From: an uncultured Phenylobacterium sp.
GTDB lineage: Bacteria; Pseudomonadota; Alphaproteobacteria; Caulobacterales; Caulobacteraceae
NCBI GenBank assembly: GCA_945952175.1
Contig: CAMFHW010000233.1
Span: 1 to 6,818, forward strand
Length of the DNA stretch: 6,818 bases
Reading direction: 5' to 3'
A model generated the notes under the pieces. The model searched no databases, had not been told where the DNA came from, and saw only the letters and a list, made by a program, of their open reading frames with translations. Made by a program: the position numbers and the translations under genes. Shown here in pieces: positions 1-5,604 of the stretch (positions within the stretch are counted from its first letter, which is position 1; each line of letters opens with the position of its first letter).

Positions 1-1
1 C

Positions 2-67
2 GCCTTCGGCTCCACCGATCACCACCTGGCCCGCTACGAAGGCCTGTCGCTCGGCAAGGCCGCCTAG
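2..67 (+). CDS. C-terminal fragment of an unidentified protein
   Basis: Reading from base 2, 21 sense codons run to a TAG at 65-67 and end in TDHHLARYEGLSLGKAA. Nearly all third positions are G or C, as in the confirmed genes of this window. The frame of the next gene is also open to the window edge but has poor third-position GC there, so the fragment's frame is the likelier coding one. I do not recognise the family from this short tail. The gap to the next start codon is only 5 nt, so the two genes are probably co-transcribed. The start lies outside the window. Confidence 0.6.
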   Translation, partial: AFGSTDHHLARYEGLSLGKAA

Positions 68-72
68 GCCCG

Positions 73-666
73 ATGGGCAAGGAGGCCGAGGTCCGCGCCG
101 TCTTCGAGGACGGCGAGGATGTCGGCCGCCTGCAATACGAAGCGCCCAAGCTGATCTTCCGCGGCGCGGTCCGGCGGGTGTTCGAGGGCGAGGCGCTGAA
201 GGGCGTCCGCGCCGAGGGCGACGACCTGGTCCTGTCCGGCGGCGCGCGGTTCGGCCTGGGCGCCAAGGCCGCGAGGAATTGGGCCGACGCCATCGCCAAT
301 CCGAAGAGCCGGCTCGACAAGCTGGGCGTGAAGCCCGGCATGCGGGTCGGTGTGCTCAATGTCGCCGACGACGCGCTGGCCGGGGAGCTGGCGGCGCGCG
401 ACGCCGCGCCGTTGAGCGCCCTCAGCGGGCTCGACATCCTGTTCTATGGCGCGGACAGCGCGCAGGAGCTGGCTCGCATCCCCGAGCTCATCCCGGCCCT
501 GGCCGGGAAGGGCGCGCTGTGGATCTGCTCGCGCAAGGGCAAGGCGGCGACGATCAAGGACGCCGAGGTCATGGCGGCGGCCAAGGCGCGTGGCCTGGTC
601 GACAACAAGGTGGTCGGGTTCTCTGAAACCCTGACCGCGTTGCGCTTCACCCGACGGCGGCCATGA
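73..666 (+). CDS. DUF3052-like protein
   Basis: The product is 197 aa with no signal peptide or membrane segment, so it is probably cytosolic. The C-terminal half (about residues 80-195) has the layout I associate with DUF3052: KLGVKPGMRVGVLN at 83-96, a hydrophobic strand DILFYGA at 121-127, a GALWICSRKGK strand and basic turn at 147-157, and the ending GLVDNKVVGFSETLTALRF at 174-192. The N-terminal 75 residues (EAPKLIFRG at 23-31, then a beta-rich stretch) look like a separate small domain fused in front. The function of the family is not established; the alternating strand and helix pattern suggests a Rossmann-like fold. The ATG at 73 lies 5 nt after the upstream stop and has no strong ribosome binding site, which fits translational coupling. 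The 3' end overlaps the convergent carbonic anhydrase-like gene by 20 bp. Confidence 0.75.
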   Translation: MGKEAEVRAVFEDGEDVGRLQYEAPKLIFRGAVRRVFEGEALKGVRAEGDDLVLSGGARFGLGAKAARNWADAIANPKSRLDKLGVKPGMRVGVLNVADDALAGELAARDAAPLSALSGLDILFYGADSAQELARIPELIPALAGKGALWICSRKGKAATIKDAEVMAAAKARGLVDNKVVGFSETLTALRFTRRRP

Positions 667-1225
667 GCCGCTTGCGCTCGGCGGTCATCTCGGCGCGGAA
701 GCCCTCGCTCGACCACAGCCGGTAGTCACCCTGGGCGTAGGCCTCGGCGTTGCGCCGATAGAGGAAGGCGTTCATCCGGTTCTGCAGCGAGCAGTCGCGG
801 GTGGATCTCACCGCGCCCGGCGATCCCATGACGATGGAATGCGGCGGGACGATCGTGCCCTCCTTCAGGAAGGCGCCGCCGGCTATGATCGAGCCCGCGC
901 CGATCTCGCAGCCGTCCATGATCGTCGCCCCGATCCCGACCAGGACGGCGTCGCCGATCGTGCAGCCGTGCAGGGTGACGTGGTGCGTGATCGAGCAGTC
1001 CTCGCCGATGATCGTGCCCGTGCCGTTCCCGACATGGATCATCACGAAGTCCTGGATGTTGCTGCGCGCGCCGATCACCACCTCGTGGCTCTCGGCGCGA
1101 ACCACGACATTGCACCAGACCGAGGCCGCCTCGCCGATCTCGACCTTGCCGTAGATGCGGGCCGACGGCTCGATGAAGGCGGCGCCCAGGTCACGCACGT
1201 CAGGGCCGAGGAAGGGGAGGGTCAT
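647..1225 (-). CDS. gamma carbonic anhydrase-like hexapeptide-repeat protein (YrdA/PaaY type)
   Basis: This 192-aa protein is built of left-handed beta-helix hexapeptide repeats, from about residue 15 to 140 (for example IGDAVLVGIGATIMDGCEIG), followed by an alpha-helical tail. It keeps the metal site of gamma-class carbonic anhydrases: H64 in NIQDFVMIH, then H81 and H86 in HHVTLH, with the structural R43, Q58 and D59. An acidic residue expected near R43 is Glu45 instead of the usual Asp. Family members are trimers with zinc or iron bound between subunits. Some hydrate CO2, while many YrdA/PaaY-type homologues show little carbonic anhydrase activity or act on thioesters, so the reaction is not certain. 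The frame is open further upstream to an ATG at 1396, which would add 57 arginine-rich residues. I chose the ATG at 1225 because GAAGGA lies 8 nt before it and the family fold starts there. Confidence 0.88.
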   Translation of the reverse strand: MTLPFLGPDVRDLGAAFIEPSARIYGKVEIGEAASVWCNVVVRAESHEVVIGARSNIQDFVMIHVGNGTGTIIGEDCSITHHVTLHGCTIGDAVLVGIGATIMDGCEIGAGSIIAGGAFLKEGTIVPPHSIVMGSPGAVRSTRDCSLQNRMNAFLYRRNAEAYAQGDYRLWSSEGFRAEMTAERKRLMAAVG

Positions 1226-1233
1226 GGCGTAGG

Positions 1234-1239
1234 TCCTTC
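1234..1239 (-). promoter_or_regulatory. Ribosome binding site that sets the carbonic anhydrase-like start
   Basis: On the minus strand the sequence reads GAAGGA, then 8 nt, then the ATG at 1225. It supports the 192-aa product over a 249-aa version starting at 1396, whose extra N-terminus is low-complexity, arginine- and proline-rich, and overlaps the end of hxlR. Confidence 0.7.
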
Positions 1240-1343
1240 GAGAGAGAGACGTTCGGGCAGGGCGCGGGGAAGGGGGGACAAGGCGGGGCGATCGGCCCAG
1301 GCTGCGTATAGCCTCAAGTCGGGGTGCGATCCGCCGCCTTGGA

Positions 1344-1778
1344 TCAACCGCCCCGTGGCCGCACACCGACTTCGTCGAGCGGGACCTCCTTCGCACAGCA
1401 TTCGCACATGACGGTCTGCTTGATCAGACCCCCGCAGCCTCGGTGGATATAGTCTATGGGGCCAGGCCGCAGCCAGCGGTCCCCCCAGGTGTTCAACGCG
1501 ATGATGACGGCTTTGAGATCCCGGCCCTTCGCGGTCAGGTGGTACTCGCGAGATCCCCCAGGCTCGGCCCTCAACTCCATCAGGCCGTCGGCGACGAAGC
1601 TCTCCAGCCGCTTGGTCAGGATGTTCGGCGCTATGCCGAGGCTCCGCTCGAAATCGGAAAAGCGCGTGTGACCGCGGAAGAAGGCGTCGCGGAGGATCAG
1701 CAGGCTCCACCGCTCTCCCACCAATTCGAGCGCGCCGGCGGCCGAGCAATCCTGGCCAGGATAATATCGTCCCAACAT
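1344..1778 (-). CDS. HxlR-family winged helix-turn-helix transcriptional regulator
   Basis: The product is 144 aa and binds DNA as a dimer by family analogy. Residues 11-100 match the HxlR domain: CSAAGALELVGERWSLLILR at 11-30, the recognition region FSDFERSLGIAPNILTKRL at 40-58, the wing around 70-82 (EPGGSREYHLT), and the dimerisation helix ending in WGDRW at 98-102. Cys11 sits where several family members (YodB, HypR) carry a redox- or electrophile-sensing cysteine. The C-terminal extension holds C115, C125, C127 and C128 plus H112, resembling the small metal-binding tail found in some HxlR proteins. The gene is divergent from a glutathione S-transferase gene and shares a 107-bp gap that contains a large palindrome, so it most likely controls the GST and itself. 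The ATG has only a weak purine-rich stretch (AGGG) about 7 nt upstream. The ligand is unknown. Confidence 0.92.
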   Translation of the reverse strand: MLGRYYPGQDCSAAGALELVGERWSLLILRDAFFRGHTRFSDFERSLGIAPNILTKRLESFVADGLMELRAEPGGSREYHLTAKGRDLKAVIIALNTWGDRWLRPGPIDYIHRGCGGLIKQTVMCECCAKEVPLDEVGVRPRGG

Positions 1779-1800
1779 GACCTCGCCCTATCACATGCCG

Positions 1801-1841
1801 CTTGCATGACGCAAGTTCACGAACTAGCGTGATGCAAGTTC
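1801..1841. promoter_or_regulatory. Large palindromic operator between divergent hxlR and GST genes
   Basis: Bases 1801-1838 form a 38-bp near-palindrome in which only three base pairs fail to match, one of them at the centre (1819/1820). Each half contains CTTGCATSACGCWAGTTC. The region can also be read as two tandem 15-bp boxes, CTTGCATGACGCAAG at 1801-1815 and CTAGCGTGATGCAAG at 1824-1838, 23 bp apart, or about two helical turns. GCAAGTTC occurs twice in direct orientation (1811-1818 and 1834-1841). This is what two cooperating HxlR dimers would bind. A plausible GST promoter lies inside it: TTGCAT at 1802-1807, a 17-nt spacer, then TAGCGT at 1825-1830. Binding would then block both divergent promoters. 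The repeat is plain in the sequence; the protein that binds it is inferred. Confidence 0.75.
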
Positions 1842-1874
1842 GCTGAAGTCGCCGCGAGCGACAGGCGTGTCAAC

Positions 1875-1880
1875 GGGAGG
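1875..1880 (+). promoter_or_regulatory. Ribosome binding site that sets the GST start
   Basis: GGGAGG ends 5 nt before the ATG at 1886. A GTG two codons earlier (1880) overlaps this motif and has no binding site of its own, so the ATG is the better start. Confidence 0.75.
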
Positions 1881-1885
1881 TGGAG

Positions 1886-2506
1886 ATGGGCGTCAAACTC
1901 TATGGTATGGCCGGCAGCCCGAATGTGCGCGGCGCGATGCTGGGTCTTGCCGAGAAGGGCGTGGACTACGAGCTGATCGACGTCGCACCGCCGTTCAAGG
2001 CGCCCGAGCATCTGGTGCGAAACCCGTTCGGCCGCGTGCCGGTATTGGAGCACGACGGGTTCGTGCTCTACGAGACCCAGGCCATACTGCGCTATCTGGA
2101 CCAGGCCTTTCCCGGCCCGTCGCTCCAGCCAGCGGACGCGCACGAGACCGCGCGGATGAACCAGATCCTCGGCATCATCGACTACTATCTGTTCCAGACC
2201 TGGAGCGGCGCCATCGCGTTCGAGCGGCTGGTCGCGACGAACTTCTTCGGACGGCCGAGCGACCTTGAACAGATCGAGGCGGCGGTGCCCCTGGCGCGCC
2301 GTTGCGCCGATGTCCTCGAGAGCCTCGTCTCCGCGCCCTACCTCACGGGCGAGACCTACAGTCTGGCCGACATCCGGCTCATGCCGCACTTCCACTGGTT
2401 CCGCTTTACGCCGGAGGGCGAAGCGATCCTCGCCGACAAGGGCAGGCTCGCCCAATGGTTCCAGCATGTGAGCCAGCGGCCCGGCGCCCAGAGGGTCCTG
2501 CAGTAG
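1886..2506 (+). CDS. Glutathione S-transferase family protein
   Basis: This 206-aa cytosolic protein has the usual two-domain GST layout. The thioredoxin-like N-terminal domain covers about residues 1-76, with the likely catalytic Ser11 in GSPNVRG, the cis-proline in RVPVLEHDG (P52) and the glutathione-binding pair E63-T64 in LYETQAILRYLDQAFP. The all-helical C-terminal domain covers about 88-205 and has the N-capping box TYSLADIRLMP at 158-167. Family members conjugate glutathione to electrophiles or reduce or isomerise substrates. The exact substrate is not visible. The GST is divergent from an HxlR regulator across a palindromic operator, which suggests induction by a toxic or electrophilic compound. 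A perfect GC palindrome follows 10 nt after the stop, so the gene is probably transcribed alone. Confidence 0.92.
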   Translation: MGVKLYGMAGSPNVRGAMLGLAEKGVDYELIDVAPPFKAPEHLVRNPFGRVPVLEHDGFVLYETQAILRYLDQAFPGPSLQPADAHETARMNQILGIIDYYLFQTWSGAIAFERLVATNFFGRPSDLEQIEAAVPLARRCADVLESLVSAPYLTGETYSLADIRLMPHFHWFRFTPEGEAILADKGRLAQWFQHVSQRPGAQRVLQ

Positions 2507-2516
2507 GCCCAGCGCG

Positions 2517-2538
2517 CCCCGGCGCGGCCGCGCCGGGG
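2517..2538. terminator. 22-bp perfect palindrome after the GST gene, possible terminator
   Basis: The 22 bases are a perfect inverted repeat with no spacer (CCCCGGCGCGG and its complement), all G and C, starting 10 nt after the GST stop. In RNA it would form a very stable hairpin with a 4-nt loop. No run of T follows, so it is not a textbook intrinsic terminator. It could still end GST transcription or protect the 3' end of the mRNA. The centre is a NotI site (GCGGCCGC). Confidence 0.45.
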
Positions 2539-2627
2539 GCGGTCCCGCAGGGCGGCTCGCTTGGCGTATCGACACCCGCCTTGCGGCGCGTCTCGGGCGG
2601 CGCCCATATCAGGCGTCGAGTCGTTGC

Positions 2628-2633
2628 GGGGAG
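2628..2633 (+). promoter_or_regulatory. Ribosome binding site that sets the methyltransferase-like start
   Basis: GGGGAG lies 7 nt before the ATG at 2641. The frame is open far upstream, back into the GST gene, but that stretch encodes a low-complexity, proline- and arginine-rich sequence in the shadow of GST. This site and the first membrane helix place the true start at 2641. Confidence 0.65.
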
Positions 2634-2640
2634 CCTGGGC

Positions 2641-3318
2641 ATGGGCCATCTGGCGGCAAGGGCGTTCGCGGGGCTGGCCTTCATGGCCGTGGCCCTGATG
2701 GCGATGATCTTCGGCGCGGCCGGGACCTTGGACTACTGGCAGGGCTGGGCCTATCTGGCCGTCTTCATCGCCGCCTCGGCCCTGACGACTTGGGATCTTT
2801 GGCGGCGCGACCGCGCCCTGCTGGAGCGGCGGCTGAGCGCGGGCCCGACGGCGGAAGCGCAGGCCTCGCAGAAACTGATCCAGGCGATCATGGCGGTGGT
2901 GTTCATCGGCCTGATGATCGTGCCGGGCCTGGACCGCCGGTTCGGCTGGTCGCACGTGCCGGCGGCGCTGGTGGTCATCGGCGACTTCGTGACCGCGGCG
3001 AGCTTCTACATGATCGCCATGGTCTACCGCGCCAATTCCTACGCCGCGGCGACGGTGAAGCTGTCGGAGGGCCAGCAGGTGATCTCGACCGGGCCCTACG
3101 GCCTGGTGCGCCATCCGATGTACGCCGCCGCCCTGCCGCTGATCGCCGGCGCGCCGTTGGCCCTGGGCTCGTGGTGGGGCTTCGTCTGGCTGCCGCCCTT
3201 CGTCGCGGGGCTGATCTGGCGGCTGCTGGAGGAGGAGGCCTTCCTGGTCCGCGAACTGCCGGGCTACGCGGCCTATCGCGACAAGGTGCGTTATCGGCTG
3301 GCGCCGGGCCTCTGGTAG
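2641..3318 (+). CDS. Isoprenylcysteine carboxyl methyltransferase-like membrane protein
   Basis: This 225-aa integral membrane protein has about five or six hydrophobic segments, near residues 8-28, 33-51, 80-96, 104-127 and 160-194. The C-terminal part carries the signature of the ICMT/PEMT methyltransferase superfamily: STGPYGLVRHPMY at 149-161, LEEEAFLVRELPGYAAYR at 196-213 and the ending VRYRLAPGLW at 216-225. In this family those segments bind S-adenosylmethionine at the cytosolic face. Bacteria generally lack prenylated CaaX proteins, so the acceptor is probably a lipid or other small hydrophobic molecule; it cannot be told from sequence. The 134-bp region upstream contains the GST palindrome and no convincing promoter. 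The next gene starts 60 bp downstream on the same strand, so co-transcription is possible. Confidence 0.85.
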   Translation: MGHLAARAFAGLAFMAVALMAMIFGAAGTLDYWQGWAYLAVFIAASALTTWDLWRRDRALLERRLSAGPTAEAQASQKLIQAIMAVVFIGLMIVPGLDRRFGWSHVPAALVVIGDFVTAASFYMIAMVYRANSYAAATVKLSEGQQVISTGPYGLVRHPMYAAALPLIAGAPLALGSWWGFVWLPPFVAGLIWRLLEEEAFLVRELPGYAAYRDKVRYRLAPGLW

Positions 3319-3358
3319 GCGCCCGCGCCATTTGCGGGTTGCCGCGCTGGCCCGAAGC

Positions 3359-3370
3359 GGGCTTAAGCCC
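3359..3370. repeat. 12-bp perfect palindrome just before the EamA gene
   Basis: GGGCTTAAGCCC ends 8 nt before the ATG at 3379. It overlaps a second small hairpin, GCCCG-AAG-CGGGC at 3350-3362, and the two structures are mutually exclusive. It lies where the ribosome binding site of the EamA gene would be, and that gene has only a weak one (TAGG). It could affect translation or bind a dimeric regulator, or it may be a chance repeat in GC-rich DNA. Confidence 0.3.
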
Positions 3371-3378
3371 TAGGCGTC

Positions 3379-4272
3379 ATGTCGCTCCGGGACTTCGCAA
3401 TTCTGGCCTTCGTCTGCGTGGTCTGGGCGGCGAACAACATCGTCTCCAAGTTCGTCGTGGCCCATCTGGGCGTGCCGCCGATGTTCTACGCGGCCATGCG
3501 CTTCGCGGTGGTGCTGATCGCGGTCTTCCCCTGGCTGAGATCGCCGCCGCGGCCGATCTGGCGGCTGGCGATCGTGGGCCTCCTGATGGGCGGCGGCACC
3601 TTCGCCCTGGTGTTCATGGCGCTGAAGACGGCCAGCCCCTCGGCGGTGGCCATCGTGGCCCAACTCGGCGTGCCCATCACGACCGTGCTCTCGCTCTTCA
3701 TGCTGAACGAGCGGCTGACCGGACGGCGGTTTGCGGGCATCGCGCTCACCCTGGCGGGCGTGCTGCTGGTGATGTGGGATCCGCGTGGCTTCCACGCCTC
3801 GGCGGGCCTCTGGCTCGTGGTCGCCTCGGCGGCCCTGAGTTCGCTGGGCGCGGTGATGCTGAAGCAGATCGAGGGCGTGAAGCCCCTGCAGCTCCAGGCC
3901 TGGGTGGGCCTGACCTCGCTGCTGCCGACGCTGGCCTTCTCGCTCGCTACGGAACCCGGCCAGGTCCAGGCGGCGCTAGCGGCGGGCTGGGGCTTCGTGG
4001 GCGGGGTGCTGTTCTCCGGCCTGGTGGTCTCCGTCCTGGCCCACACGCTCTATTACGGCCTGATCCAGCGCTACGAGGCGACGCTGATCTCGCCGCTGAC
4101 GCTGATGACGCCGCTGGCCACCATCGCCATGGGCGTGCTCTTCACCCACGACGTCTTCGGCCCTCGGATGGCGATCGGCACGGCCCTGGCGCTGGCCGGC
4201 GTGCTGGTGATCGCACTGAGGGCCAACCAGTTCATCGCGCTCGCGCTCGCCATCCGCAACCGGGCGCAATAG
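3379..4272 (+). CDS. EamA-domain DMT superfamily transporter
   Basis: This 297-aa inner-membrane protein has about ten hydrophobic helices arranged as two EamA repeats, roughly residues 5-133 and 145-281. Repeat one opens with FVCVVWAANNIVSKF, typical of the first helix, and closes with the family pattern PITTVLSLFMLNERLTGRRFAGIALTLAGVLLV, of which NERLTGRRFAG is at 110-120. Repeat two ends in TPLATIAMGVLFTHDVFGPRMAIG, where the glutamate usual at the ERL position is replaced by HD (257-258). DMT family members export or exchange small metabolites, often amino acids or related compounds; the substrate here is unknown. The amidase start codon follows 10 nt after the stop, so the two genes are probably in one transcript. 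Confidence 0.92.
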   Translation: MSLRDFAILAFVCVVWAANNIVSKFVVAHLGVPPMFYAAMRFAVVLIAVFPWLRSPPRPIWRLAIVGLLMGGGTFALVFMALKTASPSAVAIVAQLGVPITTVLSLFMLNERLTGRRFAGIALTLAGVLLVMWDPRGFHASAGLWLVVASAALSSLGAVMLKQIEGVKPLQLQAWVGLTSLLPTLAFSLATEPGQVQAALAAGWGFVGGVLFSGLVVSVLAHTLYYGLIQRYEATLISPLTLMTPLATIAMGVLFTHDVFGPRMAIGTALALAGVLVIALRANQFIALALAIRNRAQ

Positions 4273-4282
4273 GCTTGACCAC

Positions 4283-5002
4283 ATGACCTTCATCGAAGCG
4301 CCGTCGCCGAACTTCGAGGCCCGCAAGAGCCCGCCGGACATGATCGTCCTGCACTATACCGGCATGCCCACCGGCGAGGCGGCGCTGGAGCGCCTGCGCG
4401 ATCCGGCCTCGAAGGTCAGCTCGCACTATCTGGTCGAAGAGGATGGCCGGGTGTTCCGTCTGGTGCCGGAGGAGCGCCGCGCCTGGCACGCGGGGGTTTC
4501 GTTCTGGAAGGGCGAGACCGACATCAACGGCCGCTCGCTGGGGATCGAGATCGTCAATCCCGGCCACGAGTTCGGCTATCGGCCCTTTCCCGAGGCCCAG
4601 GTCTCCGCGGTGATCGCACTGCTGGCCGACATCCGCAGCCGCTGGACCGTGGAGGACGGCTTCATCGTCGGCCATTCCGACGTCGCGCCCGACCGCAAGG
4701 ACGATCCCGGCGAGCTGTTTCCGTGGAAGCGCCTGGCCGAGGCCGGTCACGGCCTCTGGGCCGAACCGCCCGCCGCGCCGGGCGCGCCGCTGGGCGAAGG
4801 CGAGGAGGGGGCCGGGGTCTTCGCCCTGCAGGCCGGCCTGACCCGGCTGGGCTACGACAGCGCGCCGTCGGGCAAGTTCGACGCCCATACGACCGCCGTG
4901 GTCCGCGCCTTCCAGCGGCACTGGCGGCCGGACAGGGTGGACGGGATCGCCGACGGCGAAACCCGGGCGCGGCTGATCGCGCTGTTGCGGGCCGGCGGCT
5001 GA
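4283..5002 (+). CDS. AmpD-type N-acetylmuramoyl-L-alanine amidase with peptidoglycan-binding domain
   Basis: This 239-aa protein has an Amidase_2 domain at about residues 15-155 and a PG_binding_1 domain at about 176-235 (ALQAGLTRLGY, then FDAHTTAVVRAFQRHW). It cleaves the bond between N-acetylmuramic acid and L-alanine in murein or murein fragments. The zinc ligands expected from AmpD are present: H24 in VLHYTG, H131 and D141 in GHSDVAPDRKDDPG, with E89 in GIEIVN and K139 matching the catalytic residues. There is no signal peptide, which favours a cytosolic enzyme acting on recycled anhydro-muropeptides. A peptidoglycan-binding domain is more usual in enzymes acting on the wall itself, so location is uncertain. 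The stop codon overlaps the next start by 1 nt (TGATG). An amidase shortly before rnpB is, as I recall, a common order in alphaproteobacteria. Confidence 0.93.
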   Translation: MTFIEAPSPNFEARKSPPDMIVLHYTGMPTGEAALERLRDPASKVSSHYLVEEDGRVFRLVPEERRAWHAGVSFWKGETDINGRSLGIEIVNPGHEFGYRPFPEAQVSAVIALLADIRSRWTVEDGFIVGHSDVAPDRKDDPGELFPWKRLAEAGHGLWAEPPAAPGAPLGEGEEGAGVFALQAGLTRLGYDSAPSGKFDAHTTAVVRAFQRHWRPDRVDGIADGETRARLIALLRAGG

Positions 5003-5604
5003 TGCATCCGGCGGGGATCTTCAAGGAGACGGACGAGGCGGCGCTGCTGGAGCAGCTTACGCGCCATCCGTTCGCGACCATCGCCGCCGCGCCGGACGGC
5101 CGGCCGCGTGTCGCCCACGCGCCGGTCATCGTGCGTCATCTGCCGGACGGCCTGGCGCTGGATTTCCATGTGTCTCGCGGCAATGGCCTGACGCCGTTCA
5201 TCGCCGGCGGCTTTTCGGCCGTGGCGGTGAGCCTGGAGGCCGACGCCTATGTCAGTCCCGACTGGTATGCGGGGGCCGACCAGGTGCCGACCTGGAACTA
5301 TCTGACCGTCGAGGCCGAGGGGCCGGTGGCGGCGATGGACGAGGCGGGGCTGGTCGCCCTGCTGGACGACCTGTCGGCGCTGGAGGAGGGGCGGCTCGCG
5401 CCCAAGCCCGTCTGGGCGCGCGGCAAGATGAGCCCCGGCCGGTTCGAGGCCATGCTGCGGGGTATCGTCGGCGCCCGGATGCGGATCGAGCGGCTGGAGG
5501 GGACCTTCAAGCTCAGCCAGAACAAGTCCGCCGAGGACCGGGCCGGCGTGATCGCGGCGCTGGGCGACCATCCGATCGGACGGCGCATGAGGGCGCTGCC
5601 TTGA
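5002..5604 (+). CDS. PaiB-family FMN-binding protein
   Basis: This 200-aa protein has the split-barrel flavin-binding fold of the PaiB family. Visible hallmarks are HPFATIAAAPDGRPRVAHAPV at 22-42, the FHVSRGN segment at 55-61, AYVSPDWY at 82-89, VPTWNY at 95-100 and the C-terminal FKLSQNKSAEDRAGVI at 169-184. PaiB of Bacillus subtilis is described as a negative regulator of sporulation and protease genes. No DNA-binding domain is visible here, and an FMN-dependent or binding role is just as likely. The start overlaps the amidase stop by 1 nt and has no clear ribosome binding site, so translation is probably coupled. A GNAT acetyltransferase gene follows with a 4-nt overlap, an arrangement like paiAB in reverse order. 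Confidence 0.9.
   Translation: MHPAGIFKETDEAALLEQLTRHPFATIAAAPDGRPRVAHAPVIVRHLPDGLALDFHVSRGNGLTPFIAGGFSAVAVSLEADAYVSPDWYAGADQVPTWNYLTVEAEGPVAAMDEAGLVALLDDLSALEEGRLAPKPVWARGKMSPGRFEAMLRGIVGARMRIERLEGTFKLSQNKSAEDRAGVIAALGDHPIGRRMRALP
5589..5593 (+). promoter_or_regulatory. Ribosome binding site for a TTG start
   Basis: GAGGG lies 7 nt before the TTG at 5601, inside the last codons of the PaiB gene. It supports the rare TTG as the start of the following acetyltransferase; no ATG or GTG nearby would keep the N-terminal GNAT strand. Confidence 0.65.

Noticed and set aside
1299..1314. Small inverted repeat AGGCT-6 nt-AGCCT and a TATACG on the minus strand upstream of the carbonic anhydrase-like gene, possible promoter or operator
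   Set aside because: The -10-like hexamer has no matching -35 at a sensible distance and the arms are only 5 bp, too weak to call as a feature.
1226..1396. N-terminal extension of the carbonic anhydrase-like protein
   Set aside because: The extra 57 residues are low-complexity and would overlap hxlR; a good ribosome binding site precedes the ATG at 1225.
1817..2575. Antisense open frame (252 codons) opposite the GST gene
   Set aside because: The translation has no family signature, and it mirrors the codon pattern of the GST gene.
2581..2610. TTGCGG and CATATC 18 nt apart, possible promoter for the methyltransferase-like gene
   Set aside because: Both hexamers are poor matches and such pairs are frequent by chance.
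2790..4286. Long open frame (498 codons) on the + strand across the methyltransferase-like and EamA genes
   Set aside because: It is glycine- and arginine-rich low-complexity sequence in the wrong frame of two genes with clear families; long shadow frames are normal in GC-rich DNA.
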